From positions 558,001 to 622,000 of the forward strand of contig NZ_KZ679041.1 in assembly GCF_003024195.1 (NCBI RefSeq): a DNA stretch of 64,000 nt, written 5' to 3'. The stretch comes from Streptomyces dioscori. Its GTDB lineage: Bacteria > Actinomycetota > Actinomycetes > Streptomycetales > Streptomycetaceae. The translations under genes were made by a program, and so were the position numbers. The notes under the pieces are model-generated. The model was not told the DNA's origin and searched no databases. It saw only the letters and a program-made list of their open reading frames with translations. The first letter of the stretch is position 1, and each line of letters begins with the position of its first letter. Below, one piece after another: positions 35,513 through 43,083 of this stretch.

Positions 35513-37090
35513 ATGGCACCCACCCTCACACCCAACCTCAAGACCACCCGAACACCCACCCTCACCCTCAAAGCCCGCACCTCGTGGACCGACGCCTGGC
35601 AGCGCTGTGTCGCCGTGGCGCCCGAGGCCTTCCAGGACGACCGCGTCCGCAACCTCTGGGGCGCCGCCTGGCAGGCGGACGGCCGGGCGCTGCCCGCCAC
35701 CAGCCCCGTCGACGGCAGCCCCATCGCCGGACCGCCGCGACTGGACGGCGACACGGCCCAGCAGGCCGTCCGCGCCGCCCTCGACCACCACCGTGCCTGG
35801 CGCCACGTACCCCTCGAAGAACGCCGGGCCCGCGTCGCGGCCACCCTCGACGCCCTCACCCAGCACCGGGAACTGCTCGCCCTCCTCCTCGTCTGGGAGA
35901 TCGGCAAGCCCTGGCGGCTCGCGCAGGCCGACGTCGACCGCGCCATCGACGGCGTGCGCTGGTACGTCGACGGAATCGAGCCCATGCTCGTGGACCGGAC
36001 CCCGCTGGACGGACCCGTGTCCAACATCGCGAGCTGGAACTACCCGATGAGCGTGCTCGTTCACGCAATGCTGGTACAGGCACTGGCAGGCAACGCGGTC
36101 ATCGCCAAGACCCCGACCGACGGCGGCGTCGCATGCCTCACCCTGGCCTGCGCGCTCGCCGCCCGCGAGGGGATACCCGTCACCCTCGTCAGCGGCAGCG
36201 GAGGCGAACTGTCCCAGGCGCTCGTGCGCGCGCCCGAGATCGGCTGCGTCTCCTTCGTCGGCGGCCGGGACACGGGCGCCGCGGTGGCCACGGCCGTCGC
36301 CGACCTCGGCAAGCGACACGTACTCGAACAGGAAGGGCTGAACACCTGGGGCATCTGGAACCACACCGACTGGGACGCGCTGACGGCCGTCATCCCGAAG
36401 CTCTTCGACTACGGCAAGCAGCGCTGCACGGCGTATCCGCGCTTCGTCGTCCAGCGTGAGCTGTTCGACGAGTTCCTCGCGGCGTACCTCCCGGCGGTCG
36501 ACACCCTCCGCGTCGGCCACCCCCTGGCCGTCGAGCACCCCGACGACCCGTACCCGCAACTGGACTTCGGGCCGGTGATCAACGCGGCCAAGGCGAAGGA
36601 ACTGCACGACCAGGTCGCCGAGGCCATCGACCGCGGCGCCGTACCCCTGCACCGCGGCAAGCTCGCCGACGCCCGCTTCCTCCCCGGCCAGGACACGTCG
36701 GCGTACGTCCAGCCGGTCACGATCCTGAATCCGCCGCCCTCCTCCCCGCTCCACCACGCGGAACCCTTCGGCCCGGTCGACACGATCGTCCTGGTCGACA
36801 CGGAGGCGGAACTGCTGGCCGCGATGAACGCGTCGAACGGCGCGCTGGTGGCGACGCTGTCCACCGACGACGAGGCCACGTACCAGCGGCTGGCGCCGCA
36901 GATCCGCGCCTTCAAGGTCGGCCACGGGAAACCCCGCTCCCGGGGCGACCGCGACGAGCTGTTCGGCGGCTTCGGCGCGTCCTGGCGCGGCGCGTTCGTG
37001 GGCGGCGAACTGCTGGTGCGCGCGGTCACGCACGGGCCGGCGGGGGAGCGGCTGCCGGGGAACTTCCCGGAGTACCACCTGATGCCGTGA
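35513..37090 (+). CDS. Aldehyde dehydrogenase family protein
   Basis: A 525-residue NAD(P)-dependent aldehyde dehydrogenase. Catalytic residues are visible: the asparagine in SWNYPMSV, the cofactor lysine in VIAKTP, the general-base glutamate within LEQEGLNTWG (in place of the usual ELGGK) and the nucleophilic cysteine in GKQRCTAYPR, plus EPFGPVD. The divergent ELGGK region marks a less common subfamily. The ATG at 35513 follows GAGAGCGGAG. It is on the same strand as the sucCD-like genes but 262 bp away. A role in oxidising an aldehyde feeding that pathway is possible but unproven. Confidence 0.88.
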   Translation: MAPTLTPNLKTTRTPTLTLKARTSWTDAWQRCVAVAPEAFQDDRVRNLWGAAWQADGRALPATSPVDGSPIAGPPRLDGDTAQQAVRAALDHHRAWRHVPLEERRARVAATLDALTQHRELLALLLVWEIGKPWRLAQADVDRAIDGVRWYVDGIEPMLVDRTPLDGPVSNIASWNYPMSVLVHAMLVQALAGNAVIAKTPTDGGVACLTLACALAAREGIPVTLVSGSGGELSQALVRAPEIGCVSFVGGRDTGAAVATAVADLGKRHVLEQEGLNTWGIWNHTDWDALTAVIPKLFDYGKQRCTAYPRFVVQRELFDEFLAAYLPAVDTLRVGHPLAVEHPDDPYPQLDFGPVINAAKAKELHDQVAEAIDRGAVPLHRGKLADARFLPGQDTSAYVQPVTILNPPPSSPLHHAEPFGPVDTIVLVDTEAELLAAMNASNGALVATLSTDDEATYQRLAPQIRAFKVGHGKPRSRGDRDELFGGFGASWRGAFVGGELLVRAVTHGPAGERLPGNFPEYHLMP

Positions 37091-37188
37091 CCTCTGATGC
37101 CGTGCCCCGCGGTGTCGGAACCATCCCCGCCCGACCCGTAGCTTTCGGTCACGCAAAGTGACACCAGAGTGACGTCGTAGAGCGTCGT

Positions 37189-37221
37189 CCGCGCCCCGAG
37201 CGGTACCCCGCCGGGGCGCGG
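37189..37221 (+). terminator. Hairpin after aldehyde dehydrogenase gene
   Basis: CCGCGCCCC (37189-37197) pairs with GGGGCGCGG (37213-37221); the loop adds GCGG/CCGC pairing. It lies about 100 bp past the dehydrogenase stop and before the tRNA promoter. Confidence 0.5.
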
Positions 37222-37229
37222 AAACGCAG

Positions 37230-37259
37230 GTGAAAGCCACTCCGAAAGCTTGGTATTGT
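37230..37259 (+). promoter_or_regulatory. Putative promoter of tRNA-Leu
   Basis: GTGAAA (37230-37235) and TATTGT (37254-37259) are separated by 18 bp and resemble a vegetative sigma-70-type promoter. Transcription would start about 42 bp upstream of the mature tRNA 5' end. Confidence 0.45.
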
Positions 37260-37307
37260 TGTCCATGTCGCCACGGGGAACACCCCCGTCCAGGCGGCAG
37301 ACACCTG

Positions 37308-37392
37308 GTCCGGGTGGCGGAATGGCAGACGCGCTAGCTTGAGGTGCTAGTGCCCTTTATCGGGCGTGGGGGTTCAAGTCCCCCCTCGGACA
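37308..37392 (+). tRNA. tRNA-Leu (anticodon GAG)
   Basis: An 85-nt class II tRNA. GTCCGGG (37308-37314) pairs with CTCGGAC through one G-T pair to form the acceptor stem, with discriminator A at 37392. The anticodon stem CTAGC/GCTAG holds the loop TTGAGGT, giving anticodon GAG (37341-37343), which reads CUC and CUU. A long variable arm (TGCCC...GGGCG) and GGTTCAAGTCC T-loop support leucine identity. CCA is not encoded. Confidence 0.95.
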
Positions 37393-37416
37393 CTCGCTAC
37401 AGCTGTACGCGGATGA

Positions 37417-37446
37417 GGGCCACGACCTGAGGGTCGTGGCCCTTTT
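37417..37446 (+). terminator. Rho-independent terminator after tRNA-Leu
   Basis: GGGCCACGACC (37417-37427) pairs perfectly with GGTCGTGGCCC (37432-37442) around TGAG and is followed by TTTT. This is a textbook intrinsic terminator for the tRNA transcript. Confidence 0.92.
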
Positions 37447-37631
37447 CGCATGCCGCCGCCACGGCGAACCTCCCGGACCGCGTGATTTCCCGGAGTCCTC
37501 ACAGCTGCCTTCGCGGCGCAACGGCCCGTCGCGCTACAGGAGTTCTACGCTGCAACCGGACGCTGATCATGACGGCGTGAGGTAGCGCTCTGTAACGCCT
37601 CACGCCAGTCCGGGTGTGAGGAAGAACGAGA

Positions 37632-38330
37632 ATGGCCGAAGAGGTCCACGACGCCGATACGTCCGTGGTGTTGATAGAGAGCATTCCCCTGGTCCTGAGC
37701 GGCTTGCGTTCCGCGCTTGAGGACGGCGGGATCGGCGTTGTCGCGGGAACCCACGATCCGCACGCCGGCGTCCGGGCGGTCCGGGAGGGGAAGCCCAACG
37801 TGGTCCTCGTCGACCTCGACCTGCCGGCCCACGCGGGAATCGGGCTGCTTCAGCAGCTGCGTCGGCAGGGCCCGTCCCCGCGGCTGGTCGCGATGGTCTC
37901 CCCGGACCATGACGACGACAAGCTGCTGCTGACCGCGCTGATGGCCGGGGCCACGGGCTACCTGCTCAAGAACACGGAGACGGCAGACCTGCTGCGTACC
38001 GTACGAGCCGTGCGACGCGGGTACGTGACATTGGGCCCCCGGCCCGGCAGCGAGCTCTTCGCCCTGCTGCAGCGCCTGGCGGAGGCCGACGAGCCGCTCC
38101 CGTTCCCGGCTCTGACGAACCGGGAACGGGAAGTGCTGCGGCTGGTCTCCCTCGGCCACGGAAACCGCCGGATAGCCCAGGAGCTGTTCATATCGGAGAA
38201 GACCGTACGCAACTACGTCTCCGCCATCCTGCCGAAGATCAACGTGTCGAACCGACTGGAGGCCATCGTGTCCGCCCGGCTGACCGGCCTGGAGACGACC
38301 TATCCGGACACGGGTTCAGCGGGTGCGTAG
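37632..38330 (+). CDS. Orphan NarL/LuxR-type response regulator with altered acidic pocket
   Basis: A 232-residue regulator with an N-terminal receiver and C-terminal LuxR helix-turn-helix (about 160-220; LTNREREVLRLVSLGHGNRR, ISEKTVRNYVS). The phosphoacceptor aspartate is D61 (VLVDLDLP) and the conserved lysine K113 (YLLKN). The usual acidic pair near the N-terminus is replaced by E16-S17 (VVLIESIP), so phosphorylation may be weak or absent. No kinase gene is adjacent. It converges on the HExxH hydroxylase gene. DNA targets are unknown. Confidence 0.9.
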   Translation: MAEEVHDADTSVVLIESIPLVLSGLRSALEDGGIGVVAGTHDPHAGVRAVREGKPNVVLVDLDLPAHAGIGLLQQLRRQGPSPRLVAMVSPDHDDDKLLLTALMAGATGYLLKNTETADLLRTVRAVRRGYVTLGPRPGSELFALLQRLAEADEPLPFPALTNREREVLRLVSLGHGNRRIAQELFISEKTVRNYVSAILPKINVSNRLEAIVSARLTGLETTYPDTGSAGA

Positions 38331-38378
38331 GTACGCCCCGCGCAGAGCACCGCTCCCCGGAACCGGCACCGGGTAGTG

Positions 38379-40094
38379 TCACCCGTCCTGCGTGACCAGG
38401 CCGGAGGTCACGAGCAGGCGCAGGCTGTCGCCGACCTGCCGGCCGACCTCCTCCGAGCCGGGAGTGAGACCCGCCGCCTGCGCGTAGGCGGTGTGCAGCG
38501 AGCCGAGGTCACGTCCGTCGCACAGGGAGTAGACGGTCCAGGAGCGCGCGTTCAGCCAGTGCATCCGAGCCGACCGGGCGGGGCTGACGACTAGTTGCCC
38601 GAGGCCGGGCAGGGCGCACGCGTCCACCGGAGTGACGCGCTGGAGGGTGCCGGTGGGACCGCCCTGCTGAGAGGGACCCGGTTCGGCGGGCCGAGTCGTG
38701 ACCGCCCGCTCACGAGGCCGCGGCGCGTCCTCGTCCACCAGGCGCAGGGCGGTGAGGAGCCAGCGGGCGAACCGGTGCCCGTGTTCGGTGAGGGCCTCGT
38801 CCGGCAGCGACAGTACGCACTCGGCGAGGTAGCGGGCCCTTTCCGCACTGGTGCGGTACTCGCCGTTCAGGGCGGCGGGGGTACCCGGGCTCGGCTCGTC
38901 GAGGTCCTCGGCGGGCGGGGGCGGACCGAACCGTTCACGGACCGCTTCACCCGCCGTGTCGGCCGCGGCCCGGAAGACCAGCAGGTGCACATAGAAGTGC
39001 AGGGCGACGAACACCCGGATGACCGTCCAGGAGCCGATCCGCCACGGGATGGGAACCTGCTCGGTGGCGTTCCTGACCACGGAACCCGTCCGGAGCGCGT
39101 CGAAGAGCTTCAGGTGGGCGCCCTCGTGCAGCAGGCTCTCGGCGGCAAGCCACGGGGACGTGCAGCGTTCGGGCGCGAGCAGCACGGTCGAGGGAAGCGG
39201 ATCGCCGCCCGACATGGACTGCAGGGGACCCTCTTCGCTCTCCCGGCTGGTGAAGCCGACCACGCTGACGTGCCCGAGCACGCCGGCTCCGGCGGCGGGC
39301 AGCAGCGTGGCGAGAAGTTCCGCGCCGTCCCGTAGAACGGCGAGAGTTCCGTCCGTCGGATCGACGGGACCCGCCGCCCGGCCGTCGCCGAGCGCGTCCC
39401 GGTACAGCTCCATGAGGCGCTCGGCCAGCAGCTTCTGCGCGTCCTCCCGCGGTGCGGGCTCGGCCAGCACCCAGGCGTCCCCGAGACCGGGCCAGGCGGG
39501 CCGATGGGGGCGCATAAGAGCTTCGGAGGGACCTGGGGCGGGAGCCGCGTCAGAGGGCGCCGTGCCCGTGGTCGGAGTACCCGTGGCCGGTGCGTCCGCC
39601 GCCGCACCCGCGGCCAGGTGACCGCGTACGTACGTGCCGAACGAGCTGCGTTCGAACCGGCCGCCGTCCAACAGGGCGAGGTCGACCTCGAAGCAGTTGC
39701 GCAGCACGGGGTCGTACAGCAGGGGGCGCAGACGTTCGTCGGATGCGGCGGCCGTCTCCCGCAGGACGTCCGCGGCCTCGCCGTCATGCCGCGCCAGCAT
39801 GGTCAGGCCCAGGCGGAACCGGGCGAGATTGCGCTCGCCGATGGCGGGGGAGTCGCCGAACTGCCGATCGGCGCAGAGCAGGGTGTCGGCCTGCGCCACC
39901 CGGTCGGCGGTCGGTCCGGCGTCGACCGGCCCGGTGATGCCCGGTCCGGTGATGCCCGGCGAACCCGGCCGGTCGGTGGAAGGTGAGGCCGGCTGGGCGG
40001 CGGAGAGCGAGGAGGACAACGACGGACCGTCCTTCGGGGGCGCGGGCGAGATGACGGACGTGAGACCTGGGACGACCGGCACCGGACCCTCCAC
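38379..40094 (-). CDS. HExxH-type peptide beta-hydroxylase with C-terminal PqqD-like RiPP recognition domain
   Basis: A protein of up to 571 residues. A Pro/Ser/Gly-rich start (about 1-70) leads into the HEXXH putative peptide-modification family, with HEGAH at about 320-324 after SGGDPLPSTVLLAPE, and VALHFYVHLLVF about 40 residues later. Family members are proposed 2-oxoglutarate-type peptide beta-hydroxylases of RiPP pathways. The last 80 residues (LVVSPARSARMHWLNARSWT, YSLCDGRDLG, SLRLLVTSGLV) look like a PqqD-type RiPP recognition element. The frame begins at GTG 40094 without a clear ribosome site; GTG codons further in are alternatives. A 44-codon ORF lies 30 nt upstream in the same frame. 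Fusion to a recognition domain is my reading of sequence, not a database match. Confidence 0.78.
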   Translation of the reverse strand: MEGPVPVVPGLTSVISPAPPKDGPSLSSSLSAAQPASPSTDRPGSPGITGPGITGPVDAGPTADRVAQADTLLCADRQFGDSPAIGERNLARFRLGLTMLARHDGEAADVLRETAAASDERLRPLLYDPVLRNCFEVDLALLDGGRFERSSFGTYVRGHLAAGAAADAPATGTPTTGTAPSDAAPAPGPSEALMRPHRPAWPGLGDAWVLAEPAPREDAQKLLAERLMELYRDALGDGRAAGPVDPTDGTLAVLRDGAELLATLLPAAGAGVLGHVSVVGFTSRESEEGPLQSMSGGDPLPSTVLLAPERCTSPWLAAESLLHEGAHLKLFDALRTGSVVRNATEQVPIPWRIGSWTVIRVFVALHFYVHLLVFRAAADTAGEAVRERFGPPPPAEDLDEPSPGTPAALNGEYRTSAERARYLAECVLSLPDEALTEHGHRFARWLLTALRLVDEDAPRPRERAVTTRPAEPGPSQQGGPTGTLQRVTPVDACALPGLGQLVVSPARSARMHWLNARSWTVYSLCDGRDLGSLHTAYAQAAGLTPGSEEVGRQVGDSLRLLVTSGLVTQDG

Positions 40095-40124
40095 GGGTCC
40101 GATGCCGACCGAACGCGTCGTACG

Positions 40125-40259
40125 TCAGGCGGCGCGGACCGCCTGGTACGACGGGAGCCAGGCGCGCTCCTCCGGTGCGTCGACGGCCACCAGCGGCGAC
40201 TCGTCGTCGAGGTACGTCTGCGGAGCCAGCTCGGGGGTCTCGATGAGGTCCACCAGCAT
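40125..40259 (-). CDS. Candidate RiPP precursor peptide (44 residues)
   Basis: A small ORF with ATG at 40259 preceded by GAAGGGA at good spacing. The product begins MLVDLIETPELAPQT, has an acidic middle (LDDESP, DAPEER) and ends SYQAVRAA. It lacks Cys and has Thr, Ser, Asp, Val and aromatic residues that could be hydroxylated. It ends with TGA 30 nt before the in-frame start of the HExxH/PqqD-like gene, an arrangement typical of a precursor and its modifying enzyme. No family name is known to me. It could instead be a short leader ORF or the displaced 5' end of the larger gene. Confidence 0.6.
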   Translation of the reverse strand: MLVDLIETPELAPQTYLDDESPLVAVDAPEERAWLPSYQAVRAA

Positions 40260-40291
40260 GTCTTCAGTCCCTTCGGTCGTGTGCGGACGGA

Positions 40292-40326
40292 ATGTTCCCG
40301 GCGGGGGATCACCCCACCAGGAACAT
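40292..40326. promoter_or_regulatory. Nested inverted repeat upstream of the RiPP-like genes
   Basis: ATGTTCC (40292-40298) and GGAACAT (40320-40326) flank an inner GGGG-ATCA-CCCC dyad. It lies about 35 bp upstream of the precursor start in the divergent spacer 40260-40571, which has no other visible gene. It may be an operator or a 5' RNA hairpin. Confidence 0.45.
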
Positions 40327-40571
40327 CATCTTCCGCTACCGCACGTCCCACACCGAGGGGAGCGTTGTCCCGGAACCTGTCCCGTAGGTGCGGCACGCAC
40401 GGTGGCCCTCCGGCCCGCCCCGCGAGGCGGTCCGGCTCCGGTCCGGTCTCCCCGCGCCCCACTTCCCTCAGCCGTAGTTCCGACGTCAGTTCCCGGCGCT
40501 ATGCTCGCCGGTGTTCGAGTGATACATGGGGCCGGTGGCGAGGAAGCCATCGGGAGGGGCGTGAGGCGGGC

Positions 40572-42224
40572 GTGTTGTCCGGCAGTGATGATCAGCAGGG
40601 TGCGGCGCACGCGGCACGGGGTGCCGGGCGTCTGATCGCGGGTCGGTACCGGCTGACCGACCAGCTCGGCCGGGGCGGCATGGGCACCGTCTGGCGGGCC
40701 CACGACCAACTGCTCGCGCGGGACGTCGCCGCCAAGGAGCTGCATGTCTTCACCCAGGGCGACGAGGACCGCCGCGTGTGGCTGCGCCGGGCCGTACGGG
40801 AGGCGCGGGTGGTGGCCAGGGTGCCGCACCCGCATGTGGTCGGAGTGCACGACCTCGTCGAGTACGAGGACCGCCTGTGGATCGTCATGGAACTCATCGA
40901 CGGCCCCTCGCTCGCCCAACTCATCGCACGTAACGGCCCGTTGGAGCCCACGAAGGTCGCCGAACTGGGTGCCCAACTGCTCGGCGCGCTCGACGCCGTG
41001 CACGCCGCAGGAGCTCTGCACCGGGACGTCAAACCGGCCAACGTCCTGCTGCGCCGCGACGGCAGCGCGGTCCTGACGGACTTCGGTATCGCCGTCGTCG
41101 ACGACGGCGAGGCGCTCACCAACTCGGGTGAGTTCGCGGGCTCCGTCGAGTACATGGCGCCCGAACGCGTCAACGGCGGTGAGGTCGGGCCCGCCTCGGA
41201 CCTGTGGTCGCTGGCCGCGACACTCGTCACCGCCGCCACCGGGGCGTCCCCCTTCCGGCGCCCCGCACACGCGGCCACCCTGCACGCCGTGGCATACGAA
41301 CAGCCCAATCTTCCGGCGCGGTTGGGCCCGCTGCTCCCGGCCGTCGAGGCACTGCTGCGCAAAGCTCCCGAGGAGCGGCCCTCCATCCCCGACGCGACGA
41401 CCGCCCTGCGGCACGCCGCCGAGGGGCTCGCGGCGGACCCGAGGTCGCTGCCGTCGGCCACCGTCCGGATCGCGATCCCGGCCGGGGTCTCCCTCGCGGA
41501 CGCGGAGACCCGGACCCGTCAGCACGTCCCGTGGACGGACCACACGGCGCCCACCGCCGCACCCACTTCGCGGTACGACGCCGCGACCGCGGCCGCGTTG
41601 ATGCGCAGGGACGAGAGCCGGCGTGACAGACGGGTCATGGGGCTCGTGGTCTCCTCGGTCGCCCTCGTCTTCGCGGGGACCGGCCTCGGCCTCTTCCTCG
41701 CCGGGGTGCCGCCGTTCGAACGGTCCGCGCAGGCCGACGCCTCGGACGGCAAGGAACCGGGAAGCGAAGCCGGCATCTCCCTGCCAGCCGGTACGCCCCT
41801 GCCGGCCACGCCCGTCGTCAACGAATCGGTGGTCCACGGCGCCGAGGGCTGGCAGCGGGTCACCGACACACCCATCCAGTCCGGCGACACGGTCACCGTC
41901 CGCTTCACCTCGGGTCAATGGACCGTGGACGACCCCGAGATGCCACTGACGGGGCCGGAAGGCTACGACGCCGAGACCGACAAGGCGCTCGACTTCGCCG
42001 CGGCGGACTGCAAGGTCAACGACTCGGCCCCCTTCGGCGCGCTCCTCGGACGTTTCACCGAGGCCGGGGAGGGCGAGGAGAGCCATATCGTGGGGAAGCA
42101 GTGGACCTTCGAGGCGGCGGCCGGGGGCATGCTCGAACTGCGCATCAACGACGGCGACAACGGCTGCATCGCCGACAACTCGGGCGACCTCTCGGTGACG
42201 GTGACCGTCGCCAAGGGCGCCTAG
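40572..42224 (+). CDS. Membrane Ser/Thr protein kinase (PknB-type) with extracytoplasmic domain
   Basis: A 550-residue receptor-like kinase. The cytoplasmic kinase domain (about 25-290) shows GRGGMGTVWRA, the lysine in VAAKELHV, HRDVKPANVLL, DFGIAVV and APERVNG. After a linker, one membrane helix (VMGLVVSSVALVFAGTGLGL) is followed by an external domain of about 160 residues with acidic and paired-cysteine features (ADCKVNDSAP, DNGCIADNSG), likely a sensor. The GTG at 40572 is chosen for GAGG upstream; the frame is open to 40281 with no better start. The next gene begins directly after its stop. The signal is unknown. Confidence 0.92.
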   Translation: MLSGSDDQQGAAHAARGAGRLIAGRYRLTDQLGRGGMGTVWRAHDQLLARDVAAKELHVFTQGDEDRRVWLRRAVREARVVARVPHPHVVGVHDLVEYEDRLWIVMELIDGPSLAQLIARNGPLEPTKVAELGAQLLGALDAVHAAGALHRDVKPANVLLRRDGSAVLTDFGIAVVDDGEALTNSGEFAGSVEYMAPERVNGGEVGPASDLWSLAATLVTAATGASPFRRPAHAATLHAVAYEQPNLPARLGPLLPAVEALLRKAPEERPSIPDATTALRHAAEGLAADPRSLPSATVRIAIPAGVSLADAETRTRQHVPWTDHTAPTAAPTSRYDAATAAALMRRDESRRDRRVMGLVVSSVALVFAGTGLGLFLAGVPPFERSAQADASDGKEPGSEAGISLPAGTPLPATPVVNESVVHGAEGWQRVTDTPIQSGDTVTVRFTSGQWTVDDPEMPLTGPEGYDAETDKALDFAAADCKVNDSAPFGALLGRFTEAGEGEESHIVGKQWTFEAAAGGMLELRINDGDNGCIADNSGDLSVTVTVAKGA

Positions 42225-43082
42225 GTGAAAGGCACTTCGGATCCGTACGCTCTCCTACCCGGCGCCCCCGACTCGCCCGTACTCCTGCACGTACCGCACT
42301 CCTCGCGGACCGTCCCCGCGGACGTACGGAACGGCATCGTGCTCGACGACGCCGCGCTGGAGCGGGAGTTGGACCACATCACCGACGCGCACACCGCGCG
42401 GATCGCCGCGGAGGCCGCCGCCCGGCGTGCCGCCCCGCCCTGGCAGTTCGTCAACCGGTTGTCCCGACTGGTCGTCGATCCCGAACGCTTCCCCGACGAG
42501 CGGGAGGAGATGCGGGCGGTGGGCATGGGCGCCGTCTACACCCGCACCACGCACGGCGAGCCACTCCGGCCGGACGCCGACCGCGTCCCGGACGCCGACC
42601 GTATCCCGGACGCCGACCTGAGCCCCGCGCTCGAACAACGGCTGTTGGACCGCTACTTCCACCCGTACGCCGCCGCCATGACCGACGCCGTGACACAGCG
42701 GCTGGCAGCGGCCGGGCGAGTGGTGATCATCGACGTGCACTCCTATCCCACGGACCGGCTGCCGTACGAACTCCACGGCGACGGCCCCCGCCCACCCGTC
42801 TGCCTCGGAACCGACGCCTTCCACACCCCGCCCGACCTCCTCGTCCACGCCGAGAAGGCATTCACCGGCTTCGGCGGTACGGGCACCGACAGCCCCTTCG
42901 CCGGAACGTACGTACCGCTGAAGTACCACGGCACCGACCGGCGGGTCAGCGCCCTGATGATCGAGATCCGCCGGGACGTCTACATGACCGAGCCGGGTGG
43001 ACCCGCGGGGCCGGGCCTCGCCCGCGTGGCTGCCGCACTGGCGGAACTGGTCGGGACGGTCACCGGAATGTCCGAGTCCTGA
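42225..43082 (+). CDS. N-formylglutamate amidohydrolase family protein
   Basis: A 285-residue zinc amidohydrolase of the HutG/NFGAH family. HVPHSSRTVP near residue 22, QFVNRLSRLVVDPERF, VVIIDVHSYPTDRLPYE and ALMIEIRRDVYM carry the expected His/Glu metal and substrate residues. Known members release glutamate from N-formylglutamate in histidine breakdown, but no histidine genes are nearby, so the substrate may differ. GTG at 42225 directly follows the kinase stop TAG. A PDAD repeat (DNA repeat 42570-42620) lies in the middle. Confidence 0.88.
   Translation: MKGTSDPYALLPGAPDSPVLLHVPHSSRTVPADVRNGIVLDDAALERELDHITDAHTARIAAEAAARRAAPPWQFVNRLSRLVVDPERFPDEREEMRAVGMGAVYTRTTHGEPLRPDADRVPDADRIPDADLSPALEQRLLDRYFHPYAAAMTDAVTQRLAAAGRVVIIDVHSYPTDRLPYELHGDGPRPPVCLGTDAFHTPPDLLVHAEKAFTGFGGTGTDSPFAGTYVPLKYHGTDRRVSALMIEIRRDVYMTEPGGPAGPGLARVAAALAELVGTVTGMSES
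42570..42620. repeat. 18-bp in-frame tandem repeat
   Basis: Almost three copies of an 18-bp unit starting CCGGACGCCGACC encode PDADRV, PDADRI and PDADL inside the N-formylglutamate amidohydrolase gene. The frame is preserved. Confidence 0.8.
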
Positions 43083-43083
43083 G

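Noticed and set aside
37308..37392. Integration site of a mobile element at tRNA-Leu
   Set aside because: No integrase gene or duplicated tRNA 3' end was seen within the flanking sequence.
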